From Epiperipatus broadwayi (Eukaryota > Onychophora > Udeonychophora > Euonychophora > Peripatidae), in the NCBI GenBank assembly GCA_028023455.1, contig JAQFVV010006197.1:14755254-14819253 (forward strand): a stretch of 64,000 bases of DNA, given 5' to 3'. The notes beneath the pieces were generated by a model, which did not search any database, was not told the origin of the DNA, and saw only the letters and a program-made list of their open reading frames with translations. A program made the translations under genes and the position numbers. How positions within the stretch are numbered: the stretch's first letter is position 1; every line of letters begins with the position of its first letter. Below are positions 23,641 through 35,215 of this stretch, one piece after another.

Positions 23641-25192
23641 GATCGAACCGCTGAAACCACTTACTTACACGTATATAAGTTTTGGCTGGTTTCACACTTC
23701 TCCATAATACATTTACAATTTTGTTTACTTATAAATGTTATGTGAACGAACCGGCACGTTTGAGCAAAATGGAAGATATTATTGATAGATTTAACTATCA
23801 ACAATGGCCCACCTCGGCTGCTAGATTCAAACCCCTACTATCCAAACACTTTATTTGTTTCGGAGTAAATTCGGGCGCCAGCTATCTATTCAGAAAGATA
23901 AACAACGTATTTGGTCAGTAGGCTCATAATCCAGCGCTCGAAACCATCCCATAAACTAGCCCAGTCTAATTTTAATCAGTAATAAAATATAAAAAAAGAA
24001 TTGATAAAAAAAAATTGACCGACGAATAAAGTTTAATTTTAAAGACAATTTATTAACTAACACTTACGAATTATAAACATTTTTTTAAATCTATAAATAA
24101 CACACATATTTTAAGTTAACATACCATGATATATTTTATGAAAGAGAAAAAATAATCTTTGACATTTAAATTATCTAACATTCACACACACGCACATCAA
24201 TAGTTCATTTTATGCATGCTTAAGAGTTCAAATTACTTTACTCAGTAGGAATGATGAATTACAGCGGTGGCTACTATGTATAAATGATAATAAATAAATG
24301 TTTACCTAGGATTTTTGGAGCGTGGATATTGCTTGTTAATGGCTGCTTCTGATGGAGTATATCTAACCAGTTAGATTTGGACATTTCTTGAAGAGATTTT
24401 ATGCGAATCCATTGGTTTTATTCTTGAAAACAGTTGAACGTTTGACGGAGGATTTCTGAGTTGCTATGCAGACATTATTTCACGAGCAGGTTTTGATGAT
24501 CTTGTTGGACAAAAAGGCTGAAGCATGAGTGTATATTTCCAAAAGCTGCTCAACAATGCATTTTTGTTTCTGAATACATAATAGAAACTGCACTGTTATC
24601 TGAACGGAAACAAGACTGTCACTGCAAACTAGACTGAAAAAACTGAACTCCAATAAAAATCTAGCTATTTATGTATGCAAATTGTTTTCGTTTTAATATC
24701 CTCCGGCAATAGGTGTTGTCGAAATTCCATTAGTAATTAATCCTATGACGTGTTTTTGAAGATTGTTTAATTAGTAATAGCTTTCATAAACATATTGTTT
24801 TTATATCTTTAATTAGTAGCCCACCGCTGGTGTGGTTTTTTTAAATCTTTATTCAACTTAATAGCCATCGCTGTGTTTTCCAAATATAATTCTTTTTTAA
24901 CTTCCATTTATAGATATATATATTTTTAATATTATTCTAACATGCATACATTTATTTACACTCGCATGCACATATATAATTTATTATAATAAGCTTGAAT
25001 GAAAAGAGATTTATATTTTTTTTAAATTTTAAATTACTTATTTTTACGAATACTAATTTAGAAAAACTTTACTTTCTTTTATAACACTTTTAGTTTGACT
25101 TTAAGAAAACCCCCTTCCCATTTTTAATCTTTTATTTCAAACTCTTTTACGAAAGATTTCTTTTTTTTTTTTAATAATTTTTTTAGACAAAA
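23641..25192. mobile_element. About 1.5-kb insertion splitting the Gypsy gag
   Basis: Gypsy coding similarity stops just after the first zinc knuckle and resumes with the second knuckle at 25246, so the sequence between is foreign. On its minus strand TGGCGCCCG at 23872-23880 resembles a tRNA primer-binding site. Three B-box-like words (GGTTCGATCC near 23640, GGGTTTGAATC near 23825, GGTTTCGAG near 23940) also point to minus-strand tRNA-like sequence. The ORF at 23682-23921 has no known domain. It could be a fragment of another LTR element plus SINE sequence. Its exact ends and target duplication were not resolved. Confidence 0.45.
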
Positions 25193-25245
25193 TTATTTTA
25201 TATACATGTGCCAAATTGGCCTTGGCACAATAGATTTAACAGTGT

Positions 25246-25491
25246 TGTAGTGCCTGTGGCAAAGTAGGTCCCTTAATGAAAGCATGTAGGTTGAATGGGG
25301 GAAAAAATTGTAGTTTATCGCCCACTTTTCCAAAGGGAAACAAAGAGAAATGTGAGATCTATAATACCCAGAGTGCTCATTGCAACCAATACATGATGTC
25401 AGTACAATTATTAAATACGAATTTAAAAATGGAAATTGACAGCGAATCGGACATATCAATGAGGTCAAAGACTGGGAAATGTAACAAATAA
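25246..25491 (+). pseudogene. Gypsy second zinc knuckle and protease remnant
   Basis: CSACGKVGPLMKAC at 25246-25287 is a second CCHC knuckle in which the histidine has become proline. In the same frame MEIDSESDISM near 25429-25461 aligns with the retropepsin active site, where the essential D-T-G reads D-S-E. The protease normally cuts the Gag-Pol polyprotein; this copy lacks its catalytic motif. A stop at 25489 ends the frame, and the next 250 bp is decayed sequence leading to the RT. Confidence 0.68.
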
Positions 25492-25766
25492 TTGCATGAA
25501 CCCCTCTACATTAATGAGAACTAGTTTAAGAGCGAAAGATGCTAGTGGTAATATTATGAAAATATTAGGAAAATATGAAAATATTAGGAAAAGTAAAAGT
25601 GTAAGCCTGTAGGTTACCATTGTATATAGTACAAGGCAGTCTCAACTCTATTAGAGGTAGGGAATAGTTTGATGCCCAGGGAATAGAAATATATACGGTA
25701 AACAAAACCGCTACCGAGGAAAAAACAAAAAATAAATACACAAGTTTATTTAGTAATATGGAAAAA

Positions 25767-26420
25767 TCAATTCAGTACTAAGCTAGTCGATGTAATATTG
25801 CATGATGGAGCAACTCCCATGATTTCCAGGCCTAGAAAAGTTCCTTTTGCATTACAAGCTAAAGTGGAACAAGAGTTAAATAATTTAGTTAGCAAGGGAG
25901 TGTTGATGCCAGTTAAGATGGTCAACTGGGCCATTCCGAATGTAGTAATATCAAAATCAAACTGACAAATCTGCATTTGTGGAGACTACCATATGATAGT
26001 AAATAAGAATCTTACAAAGAGTCAGTATCTCGTGCCTAATGTCAGAGAAATATTAACTAATATCGAAACATCAACTTATTTCATTAATATTGATTTGAGA
26101 TGTGAATTCCATCAGATTCTGGTTGTAAATGAACCTCAAAATTATTAATTATCATTACTCACAAGGGATTGTTTAACTACAATAGGTTGCCTTTTGGAAT
26201 TACCATTGCACCAAATATCTTCCTAGCCAAAATGAACATGCTGTTCCAACAAATGGAGGGTATAATACTGTATTTTGCTATTTTAAGTCACTAATCCAGA
26301 AGAGAAATTACATGAGTGCTTTTTTAAAGTTTGCAATAAATTATCTAGTTTCAGAGCTAGAATAAACCCAGAAAAATTAGACTGAATGATGACCGAAATA
26401 AAGTTCGTGGGGCATGTCAT
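25767..26420 (+). pseudogene. Gypsy reverse transcriptase remnant
   Basis: Readable RT blocks are KVPFALQAKVEQELNNLVSK (about 25838-25897), a stop near 25962, then QICICGDYHMIVNK and TSTYFINIDLRCEFHQIL (about 26070-26123), which match conserved Ty3/Gypsy RT blocks. Where the catalytic YxDD box should be (about 26270-26285), the sequence reads YFAIL, so both aspartates are gone and one codon is missing. Several stops and frameshifts follow. An overlapping minus-strand ORF (25767-25976) is a shadow. Confidence 0.8.
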
Positions 26421-26499
26421 ATCAAAAAAAAAAAAAGCCTAACTCTTAAAAGATTACAGTCATAAAAGCATCAAGACCCAGAAATGCACAAGAACTGCA

Positions 26500-27100
26500 G
26501 GCTTTTCTGGGCCTACTTAATTATTTTGAAACTTTTCTGAAGGCCAAAAATGGCATTGGGATCAAACCCAAAAAAGCATTTAGTGCTACAAAGGAATTGC
26601 TTACATCAGATAGTTTATTAGTACACAATGACAGCAGCCTCAAATTGATACTAACAATGGATGCATTGGATTTTGGGGTTGGAGTAGTATTAAGTCATAC
26701 AGTGTCTGAGAGTAAGCGACCAATAGCTATCACTTTGAGAACACTAAACAAAGCAGAGTAAAACTGCAAACAGTTGGATAAAGAGGCATTGGCTATTATC
26801 TTTGCAGTAAAAAAATTTCAGCAATGCTATGAGCAGCCATTCAAGGTCTTTACTGATCACAAGCCGCTATTAGGGATATTAGTTAAAAATAAATGTGCAC
26901 CAGATCACATGAGCCCTAGAATGTTAAATTGGTTAAATTTATTAGCAGTTTATGATTTTGAGCTAAATTTTAAAAAGGGAAATGTCATTAAGCATGCAGA
27001 TGTGCTGTCGAGCCCAATAAAATCAGCTCCACAAAAAATGGATACAACCATTAACTACATACACAACTGGAATAAAGTAGTAATAGAGGCAAAAAGATAG
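26500..27100 (+). pseudogene. Gypsy RNase H remnant
   Basis: TMDALDFGVGVVLSH (about 26655-26700) and, after one stop, LDKEALAIIFAVKKFQ (about 26775-26822) and FKVFTDHKPLLGIL (about 26845-26885) are the usual RNase H blocks. The acidic residues D (in MDA), E (in DKEA) and D (in FTDH) remain, so this is the best preserved domain. The 108-codon open stretch 26774-27100 ends with NWLNLLAVYDFELNFKKGN and HADVLS, the standard tail that links to integrase. A TAA at 26759-26761 interrupts the frame. Confidence 0.85.
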
Positions 27101-27199
27101 CAAGTTGGACAAAAGCTGAGCATGGTTACAACTTATTAATAAAATGAATCAGCAAGGGCTGGCCTAAAAGTCAGCCTGAGATACTGCATAAAGATATAC

Positions 27200-27760
27200 A
27201 GGATGTAAGAGAAAAAGTGTCTATAAATAAGGGGTGTGTGTTAATGGACAATAGAGTATTAATACCTAGTAGTGGTTGTCACCAAGTTCTGCAGCTTGTT
27301 CATCAAGGTCATCCTGGTATTGTATGGGCTAAAGCACTTGAGCAAAGTTATGTTTGGTGGTCTGGAATTAATTCTGAGACAAAACAATTAATCTGCGAGA
27401 ATTGCCAAAAGAATGTAAACATTCCAAAAAAAAGTTATATGACCTGGCCTGTAGTCGAAAAAGCTAGGAACCATATTCACATTGATCATGCTGGACCATT
27501 GCACGGCTATATTTTTTTAGCAGTGATTGACATACTCAAAGTGGACTGAGAATGAAATTGTAAGAAATATGAGCACCGAAGAAACAATTGGAAAACTTAA
27601 AGATAATTTTTCTTTCCATGGTTTCCCAAAACTATAGTATCAGACAATGGAACCAGTTTCACATCCACTAAATATAAGTCCAATGGGAGTGAAAATGTAC
27701 AAAAACCACTGTATTTTGCCTTATTGCATCAGCACAATGCACCGACAAGTAGTACAAGAA
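27200..27760 (+). pseudogene. Gypsy integrase remnant
   Basis: The zinc-binding HHCC arrangement is visible: LVHQGHPGI then ICENCQKN (about 27295-27413). The catalytic core starts with HIHIDHAGPLHGYIFLAVID (about 27475-27534), giving the first Asp. Just after a stop at 27547 another frame continues with a FHGFPKTIVSDNGT-like block (about 27615-27650), which carries the second Asp. The final catalytic Glu region is not recognisable. Integrase inserts the cDNA copy into the genome. Downstream to about 28180 is decayed pol 3' or untranslated sequence. Confidence 0.8.
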
Positions 27761-28186
27761 AATCAGCTAAAATAATATTCAGATGGAAGGCCCGCATAAA
27801 GTTAACACTGATTCTCCGAGATCAAAATTTTTCAAGTAACGAAAACAGCAGCACAAAATGGCAATATGCAGTGAGAGAAAAAGTATGAGTCAGAGATATG
27901 CTTGCAAAATATTGGGTGAAAGGTATAATTAAAGAACATCTATCAAAACAATGGTCTAGACAGAAACAGGGAAAAGCATGTGAAAACATCTAAATCATGT
28001 CAGATGTTGGGAAGAAGAAATTGAGTGAACTGGAAATAATGTAGTGCCAGACTTTCTAAATTATATATAAAAGAGGTGGACTCACTGGAAGCAAATGAAG
28101 AGAATAAAACAGACAAGGACATAATTGTTGAAAAGGAAGCACTTCCATGTAAGTCATAAAGAATCAGGAAAGAAACGAGTTATCTG

Positions 28187-29790
28187 GAAGACTATGTGAG
28201 ATTTCAAAAATTATAAATTTCGAAGTGGAAAAGGTGCTTTATATATATATTTAGAACTCAAAGAAATATACACCTGGGTCTCATTTTATGCGGTAGATAG
28301 GTTCCTCAGAAAATGTGCACAAAAGAAATCGCACAAAAATAGACTTAACTGACCTTGAAAAATGGGGGATAGGTACTGTAATTTTCCAAAAATCGCATAA
28401 AAGCAAAGCAACAATGTAAATTTACTTTAAAATTCGCATAAAAAAAAATAAAATAAAATATGACTAATAAAAAATTTCAAATTTGAAAAAAATTGATACA
28501 AGACAAACTTTTTTTTATTAACTACAGTATTTAATTTTATTCAAAACAATATATTTTTATGCATAATTTACATTTTTTTCATACATGTATGGTATTTTAA
28601 TGATTATAGTTATTTGAGACATCAGATTTGTCATGATGTGAGGTACTGTAGCTTCTCTTTAAATGACGTCAAAAGGAAATACAACTAAAACATTTTCCAA
28701 TAGCTGTTGATCCTTCCCATTTCGCTAAGCGATCTAAAATTGAAATTTTTGTTTCCAAAGAAATTCATTTTCTTGGGTAATTTTTTTTCTCTCCTTAGAG
28801 TAAACTAAAAGTTTAAAATAAAAATAAGAACTTAGACTTACGATAATAAAGACACCGACTCACCACTGTTGGGCAAAATTTAATTAAAACTAACAATTAA
28901 AAATTAAATTATTATTTTTGTCTTTAATTTTCAATTCTGTTTAAAAATCAAATTTCATCGTTTCACATCACCTTAATTTCAGATCACATTACATAATTTT
29001 TAAATTGTTAATTACAATTAAAAATCAGATTTTAATTGTCAAATTTAATTGTGCCTACCGCTGTTATTCACCTTTTAAAAATAAACTTGCAGACACTAAA
29101 TTATTATGTACTCTTTTTATAAAAAGCAAAAATAGAATGTGATCTAAAATGCAAAAACAACAACATACATATTATTTTTCATCTATAACATTTGGACAGA
29201 TTTACATTATAGTCTTGTAAAATTTAATGTGTCTATATAAAATAGGGAAATCCTGATTTTAAGTGAATTAAGAACTTCTTTATTGCATAAAATCTATTAC
29301 AGTACTATTATAAAGTGCTGAAAATATTGAAATTATTAGATGGAAGTCGAACTCCAATAATGCGCTATTACTTTAAATATGATGTGAGTGCACAAAATTT
29401 ATAATATTTAAAGTAATAGCGCATTATCGAAGCTCGACTTCTGATCTAATAATTCTTATCGCATAAAAGAAAACCGCATACAAAGATATTACAAAAACAT
29501 GAATCACATAACTTAAAAATCGCATTAAATAAATGCGCATAAAATGAGACCCGGGTGTAATTAGAGAAAATAAATGATAAGCATTACCGGAATTATATGT
29601 GCATATTTAGAACTCAAAAAATAGTGTAATATGAGAGAAAATAAATAATAACCATTACCGAATTGGAAAGCAATCTGGAAGACTATGTGAGACTTCAAAA
29701 ATTATAATTTTCAAAGTGGAGGTGCTTTATATATATATTTAGAACTCAAAGAAATAGCATAATTAGAGATAAAATAAATGATAAGCTTAC
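28187..29790 (+). repeat. Tandem duplication across the 3' LTR boundary, split by a TA element
   Basis: CTGGAAGACTATGTGAGA occurs at about 28187 and 29671, each followed by the same 3' untranslated sequence, the words ggtgctttatatatatattt and agaactcaaagaaata, and then LTR-start sequence (attagag.aaataaatgataagc). The first unit is about 190 bp once the inserted element 28271-29557 is removed. The retrotransposon therefore carries an extra partial LTR start, and the TA element landed exactly in it. Confidence 0.75.
28271..29557. mobile_element. TA-flanked inverted-repeat DNA element, copy 2 (1287 bp)
   Basis: The ends CACCTGGGTCTC and GAGACCCGGGTG are inverted copies, with TA at 28269-28270 and 29558-29559. 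Terminal similarity continues inward (attttatgcg left, cgcataaaat right). It is the inverted relative of 13279-14241, but about 320 bp longer; the extra part lies around 28570-28880 and includes the CRE-like palindrome TGACGTCA near 28664. An internal palindrome has arms at 29342-29380 and 29402-29442. No transposase is readable. Its insertion in the 3' LTR duplication dates it after the Gypsy element. Confidence 0.88.
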
Positions 29791-30307
29791 TGGATTTATA
29801 TTTGCATATTTAGAACTCAAGAAATAGTGTAATATAAGAGAAAATAAATAATAAGTGGTACCGAATTGGAAAATGATTAATTAAAAGATAAAATACAATT
29901 ATAATTAAGTTATATATAAAAACTCGAAGATAAGAAAAATCAGTCTTTTTACACATTTGCATCATGAGAACTGCTCATGCTAGAGAAGATAAAAGTAACG
30001 ACTGTAATAAAGACTAAGGAGGGCTCAGTGAACTCCACCACTGAAGGTACCAAAGTGGACCTAGAGATTATACAGATCACATTGTCTTTATTATAAATTT
30101 ATGCATGCCTCATTGGCATCTCAAAAATAATATTGTTGACATGATAAATTGTAAATATATTAAGCGTGTTAGTAAATTCTTGTTATTAGTAACTTATGGC
30201 AAATAAAATCAGTATTTAGTTATAACACCTTGTTTCCAAACTGCTTTTATTGCTGTTGGTCTGAACACCTTTATCCCCGATTATAGTATTTGTGGTGGCT
30301 GAACACA
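29755..30307 (+). mobile_element. 3' LTR of Ty3/Gypsy retrotransposon
   Basis: It matches the 5' LTR at 22247-22816 from TAGCATAATTAG to GTGGCTG.ACACA. Pairwise identity looks roughly 80-85 percent by eye. Together with the internal domains it defines one retrotransposon of about 8.06 kb in place, of which about 2.8 kb is later inserted DNA. Confidence 0.8.
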
Positions 30308-30449
30308 GCAAATATCTTAATAAATATTTTTATAATGTTGCAATCAAAGTACTTAAAGATTTAATGATTATCTATGCCTCCATTTTTTTGTTTAAAATGA
30401 AGGCCAGTGACTTCATTAATTTGTTTCTCTTTCTCTTCACATATTCTAT

Positions 30450-30682
30450 ATATATATATTGTACCGGTCAAAACATGTTTATCCATCTAACATAAGCTGG
30501 AACTCTCAAAATGTGCTTCAAACCCAGTCCAGCCTGAGATTTAGGTCAGGGACCAGCCTGAATTCAAACCCACCCTCTAAGCTCCAGATCTAACACCTAA
30601 TGAATAACATAACAATGATGGCACACGAGAATTAATTTTAAATTCGGCCGACTAGCAAAGCTGAGCAAAACAATGAGACATC
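30450..30682 (-). mobile_element. tRNA-derived SINE, inverted copy
   Basis: This is the inverted partner of 11735-11970. Read on the minus strand it has the same order: an AT-rich start, a degenerate B box (GGTTTGAATTC near 30566-30576 on the plus-strand scale), the word CTGGTCCCTGACCTAAATCTC, and the (TA)n tail at about 30445-30460. The B box has lost two consensus bases. Confidence 0.65.
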
Positions 30683-30689
30683 TATTAAC

Positions 30690-33035
30690 TATGATTAAAC
30701 TAAAATATATATAAGCATGGCTGTACTTTGGAAGTGGAGAAAAGAGGAATTCGAACTACTCAAATAAGTTAGACAATAAAATATAGTTTAATATACTGAC
30801 AAATTGTTATACATTGATAAATTAATTGCAAACATTAGTATGTCCATGAATGAGCAAGCGGTAGAAGATTACATAGTGTCATTCACGCTATTATTTCTCA
30901 TATGCTCTTTATTAGCTAAATAATATATGATAAACAAGCACACATCTTTGGTGGGTCCAATATTAAGATGCCAACCGATTATTAGAAAGAATTTACATAA
31001 AATTGCTATTAACGCTTTGATTTACGGTTCTGCAACATGATGACTAACATTATTTCGAGGAGCGTTCTGAGATTCATTACAGATATAATACAAACTATGT
31101 TCACGCCATTACGGTCATAAAAATAAATAAAATACATTTGAAAACATATTTGATTGTATGATTACAATATTTAATGAAAATTCTTTTAATTAGCGCTGGT
31201 AAGAAGAATGCTTTATTTTCCCCCAAGGCATATAGATACTCTTAAATACAGAAAAGCGTTAAGATGATGGGACTGAATAATAAGATTAAAATAACATTAT
31301 AAATTAATAATATTTGGCATTTTTATATATATTGAGCAGAGCGCAATTTCAATATTATTACAGCACTAAAATTAGATCGTAAGCAAAAGAAATAATATGA
31401 ATAAGATGCGGTACCGACAAAGGCAGAGAACTCAAAGATAAGGTTGTGCTTCTGGACAAAAAACGAAATGGATAGGCATGCTGTGGGAATCGCCGACGTG
31501 CAGACCTTTTATATGAAGACAGTGGATGGGCATGGCATGGCCCAGACTTTTGCTGGTATAACTGATGAGAGAGGCCCTTTATTTACGAAGAAGTGAATAT
31601 GCATAGCGTGTGCCAAACTTACAAGATCACCACCAGAGGCAATTTTATATAAAATAACTGTTCCGGATAGCTCAACTATCTACGGAACGAGATATAAATA
31701 GAAATCTATGGGTTCGAACTTGTCGCAACCTCCAGATTAAGATTAGAAGCATGTAATATATATATACGAAGATATGCCGAATGTCAGTAACACAGTATGG
31801 ATGAACGTCACTAACGACATGAAATATAATTTACTGCTTTAAAATAAATGACCCTTATTTGAATGTTATAACTTAGACAAATAATACGCTATGCAGTTAT
31901 ATATATATATATATGGAGAGAGATTTCCCTAAATAAAATATACATTAAGATTTTACCTAGTAAAAGAAAACATAAAAGAAAACATTAAGATTTACCCCCA
32001 TCCCTTTTCTACTATTTAAAATAATTCAATCCCACCTTCGTGATTTTTATAGTAACAGGAATATTTAAGCTTATATTTTAAGAGTAAATAAAAAAAAAGC
32101 AGTTATATAGAAAATAATTAATGGGTCACTCTTTCAGAATTTAATAAAAACAACATTTTAAAAGATTTCAAAGCGTTAATTAGCTTAAGTTCTGGATTCA
32201 TCCCGGGTAGAAAATCCAGAGTTAAACAAATATAATTTTTTTTATATTAAAACATAAATAAAATGTTGGCTCGGGAAACAATCTGATGAGTGTATTAATT
32301 AATAATGCGTTGTTTTAAATGCACGTTAAAAACCTTAATTCATGAAGGTTTACTTAAAAAGAAACAAGATTTTACAAAATTCAACTCGTCAGATTGTTAG
32401 AGATTGGCATAATAATAATAAAAGCATATATATAAAATCAAGTAATAAATAACTATAAATAATTGACCACACCAAAGTTAAAGAAAGTTAGAGCATATGA
32501 GAGAAAATTAGATTTATAAAATCATTTAAGAGCAAATTACATTTACATATTAATTTAAAAGATAGAAAATTGAACAATACGTTAGAAATCTTGATAGCAG
32601 GATTTGAGATTAGTGAGGCTAGATTCATTTTCAAATAGTAGCATAAAAGTTATCTTGTGCAAATTTAATAAATCTATTTTCAAAGTACGGCTCATGCATG
32701 GCAAATTGAGGATCCAAATAAATTCTGCTTGGTAACAGCAAGCTTCTACTTAGCATACTAAAGTTTTAGGTTGGGCTTTCACTTCATTCTATGGGAGCAT
32801 GATATTACGGCAGTGGGAGATGATGACCCAACAGGGCTGAGAAGGGTGGTGGATTTATTACTACATCATTTTAAGTTTCAAGTGATGTGTAATATGCTTA
32901 CAATCAGTTCTCGCAATAGTAGCTAATCTATCTGATTTAAAACCCGGTCATTTTATACTCTCCCAGGTGTTTTTGGAATATTTTAATCACTTAGTTTTAG
33001 TTTTACAATCTAATCTCTGATTTTAAAATTCTTAC
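30690..33035. other. Transposon debris, mostly unassigned
   Basis: Near 31010-31060 the words ALIYGSAT recall the LLYGSETW motif found C-terminal to RTE-like RTs, and the GC-richer sequence to about 31620 could be the rest of that LINE. A tRNA-like block lies at 31660-31760. A GC-richer patch at 32720-32870 is unassigned. Otherwise the sequence is AT-rich without a gene. Confidence 0.35.
31660..31760 (+). mobile_element. tRNA-like SINE head
   Basis: GGATAGCTCAACTATC at 31665-31680 resembles an A-box region and GGGTTCGAACTTG at 31710-31722 is a near-consensus B box, about 40 bp apart as in a tRNA. The block ends before a (TA)n tract near 31755-31765. It does not fold into a proper cloverleaf by eye, so it is called a SINE or tRNA pseudogene rather than a tRNA. 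Confidence 0.42.
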
Positions 33036-33039
33036 TTTT

Positions 33040-33640
33040 CTTTATCGATTGTTTTTGAAGATGAGTAAGATAATGTCCAAAAATAAATTCAAATCTATTT
33101 CCAGATTAGAAATAGATTTGAGAAAAATGTTTATAATAAAAGAAAATGTTAATCCCATTTTAAGTAAAAACTTTAGTTAAAAATACCTTCCCCAGATTAA
33201 AACAATAGTGTTTCCAACCCTTTAATTATTTTAGACAATTCACTGCAGCATCTTCCATATTGGATTTTACAAAATATACAGTTTAAAAGAAAAAAATACT
33301 TTAAAAAGGAAAAATTGTACAAATGACATATAATAAAACATTTACAGAAAAATCAATATTTTGTTAGTAAGTTTTTGCTCCTATATATATATATTTGAGC
33401 CGCACCTATAATACTTTAATACAAAAAAAAACTAATAATTAATAAAAAATAATTAATAATTAAAAAAAAAATCATTAAAACGTTAAAATTTTATAACTTA
33501 GGTGCACATCTCAAATATATACATAAAATATATATACATGACAAAAGGAGCGGGATGGGATATAGGGTTTAAACACAGGTTAGTAGGTGGAAACATGAAG
33601 CTCAACCTTACGCTAAGATTGACTGCTTTAATATATATAT
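33040..33640 (+). repeat. 0.6-kb interspersed repeat, copy A (inverted partner at 62465-63040)
   Basis: Shared anchors in the same order are GTCCAAAAATAAATTCAAATC, TTTCCA.CCCTTTAATTATT, GCATCTTCCAT, ATATTTGAG.CGCA.C and AGCTCAA.CTT..CTAAGATT. Copy A includes the 12-bp perfect palindrome CAAATCTATTTC/GAAATAGATTTG at about 33092-33122 and an inverted pair around 33390 and 33500. The end at 33575-33632 has tRNA-like words (ggttagtaggtgg), so it may be a composite SINE-bearing element. Identity is roughly 70-80 percent in the anchors. Confidence 0.6.
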
Positions 33641-33794
33641 ATTTAAAGTTAGTCTTAAACTTATGTAATATAATTTTCTAGTCTAGCATCAGATTAAAAA
33701 AGAAAAAATATGTGCCTACCGCAGTTAAGCTAAATTTATTTATAGTTATTTACTGGAGTGTGTTTTTTAATTTAATTTTAAATGTCCTGAGTGA

Positions 33795-33885
33795 CTTAGT
33801 GCAGTGATAAAGTGGTGAACTTTGGGGCTCAACGTACATGGATCACTGCTCTGATTCTATCACTTCCAGTACTAAAATTTCTTAT
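33795..33885 (+). mobile_element. Weak tRNA-like segment
   Basis: GTGACTTAGTGCAGTGATAA resembles an A-box region, and TGGATCACTGC lies where a B box would be, but the B box is poor. It sits just upstream of the 405-bp array. It may be a degraded SINE. Confidence 0.25.
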
Positions 33886-33945
33886 GAACGCTTGAGCAAA
33901 AAAATTATTTGAATGTTTATATTATTTTCAAATGTGTGTGTATAT

Positions 33946-34893
33946 ATAGTTAGAGATAGTGAATACTACTCTGACGTTTATGTAAACAAAACATACGCTT
34001 GATCGGTGTTTTTGGTAGAACGCCATCTGTGGACATAAATACAAGCGTTAGCAAGTTTTTTAACTTGCATTTTTGTTTATCATAAATGTACCTTTGAGGT
34101 CTTTCTTGCAATGATATAGATTGCAGAGGCTTCTACTATGTGGTGATGCTGAACTGAGATCAGACCCATATAGCTATCTGGTTTGCTATGCTGAGTTTGA
34201 AGACATTACGTGTCTAAAAAATTCACGCTTGCAAGCTGAATAGAAATTGTTTCATAAACGCTCAGAGTTTGTGTTCAGATCTAGTTTCTTTATTCCTGTC
34301 TTTCATTGATGATAGCAAATAGCTTGAAATCATGATCTGAAAGTGGAATTATAGTTAGAGATAGTGAATACTACTCTGACGTTTATGTAAACAAAACATA
34401 CGCTTGATCGGTGTTTTTGGTAGAACGCCATCTGTGGACATAAATACAAGCGTTAGCAAGTTTTTTAACTTGCATTTTTGTTTATCATAAATGTACCTTT
34501 GAGGTCTTTCTTGCAATGATATAGATTGCAGAGGCTTTACTATGTGGTGATGCTGAACTGAGATCAGACCCATATAGCTATCTGATTTGCTATGCTGAGT
34601 TTGAAGACATTACGTGTCTAAAAAATTCACGCTTGCAAGCTGAATAGAAATTGTTTCATAAACGCTCAGAGTTTGTGTTCAGATCTAGTTTCTTTATTCC
34701 CGTCTTTCACTGATGATAGCAAATAGCTTGAAATCATGATCTGAAAGTGGAATTATAGTTAGAGATAGTGAATACTACTCTGACGTTTATGTAAACAAAA
34801 CATACGCTTGATTGGTGTTTTTGGTAGAACGCCATCTGTGGACATAAATACAAGCGTTAGCAAGTTTTTTAACTTGCATTTTTGTTTATCATA
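33946..34893. repeat. 405-bp tandem array, 2.3 copies
   Basis: The word ATAGTTAGAGATAGTGAATA starts at 33946, 34351 and 34755, giving a period of 405 then 404 bp. The copies differ at only a handful of sites (one missing base near 34532, ggtttgc/gatttgc, atcgg/attgg), so the array is recent. Each unit contains the hairpin GCAAGTT/AACTTGC and the word GCTGAACTGAG.TCAGAC that also occurs in the repeat family at 61220. The third copy stops in a (TA)n tract. A 72-codon minus ORF inside it has no recognisable domain. Confidence 0.93.
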
Positions 34894-35215
34894 TATATAT
34901 ATGGTAATTAAATATTTAGTTAATTGTGTTTATTATTATAATATTCAAGATTAAATATAAAAAAAGTTACTTAAATAAATCATAATTCATACTGGCCAAC
35001 TGTGAAAATTGAAAAGACTTTTGTAATTTTATTTAAATAGTATAAATTGATGAATTATAGAAAGCCACCTAATATTATTTTAATTGTATATATATATTAA
35101 CACAGATATTTATAAAATTAACTAACTAAATATTTATCATACTTTGTTTTTATTTTCAAAATCTGCAAACTAAAAAATGAGCCTGTATGTAAATATGATT
35201 ATATATTTCTACATA
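34894..35215. other. AT-rich stretch, no gene seen
   Basis: Only (TA)n tracts and AT-rich unique sequence separate the 405-bp array from the foldback elements. Confidence 0.6.
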
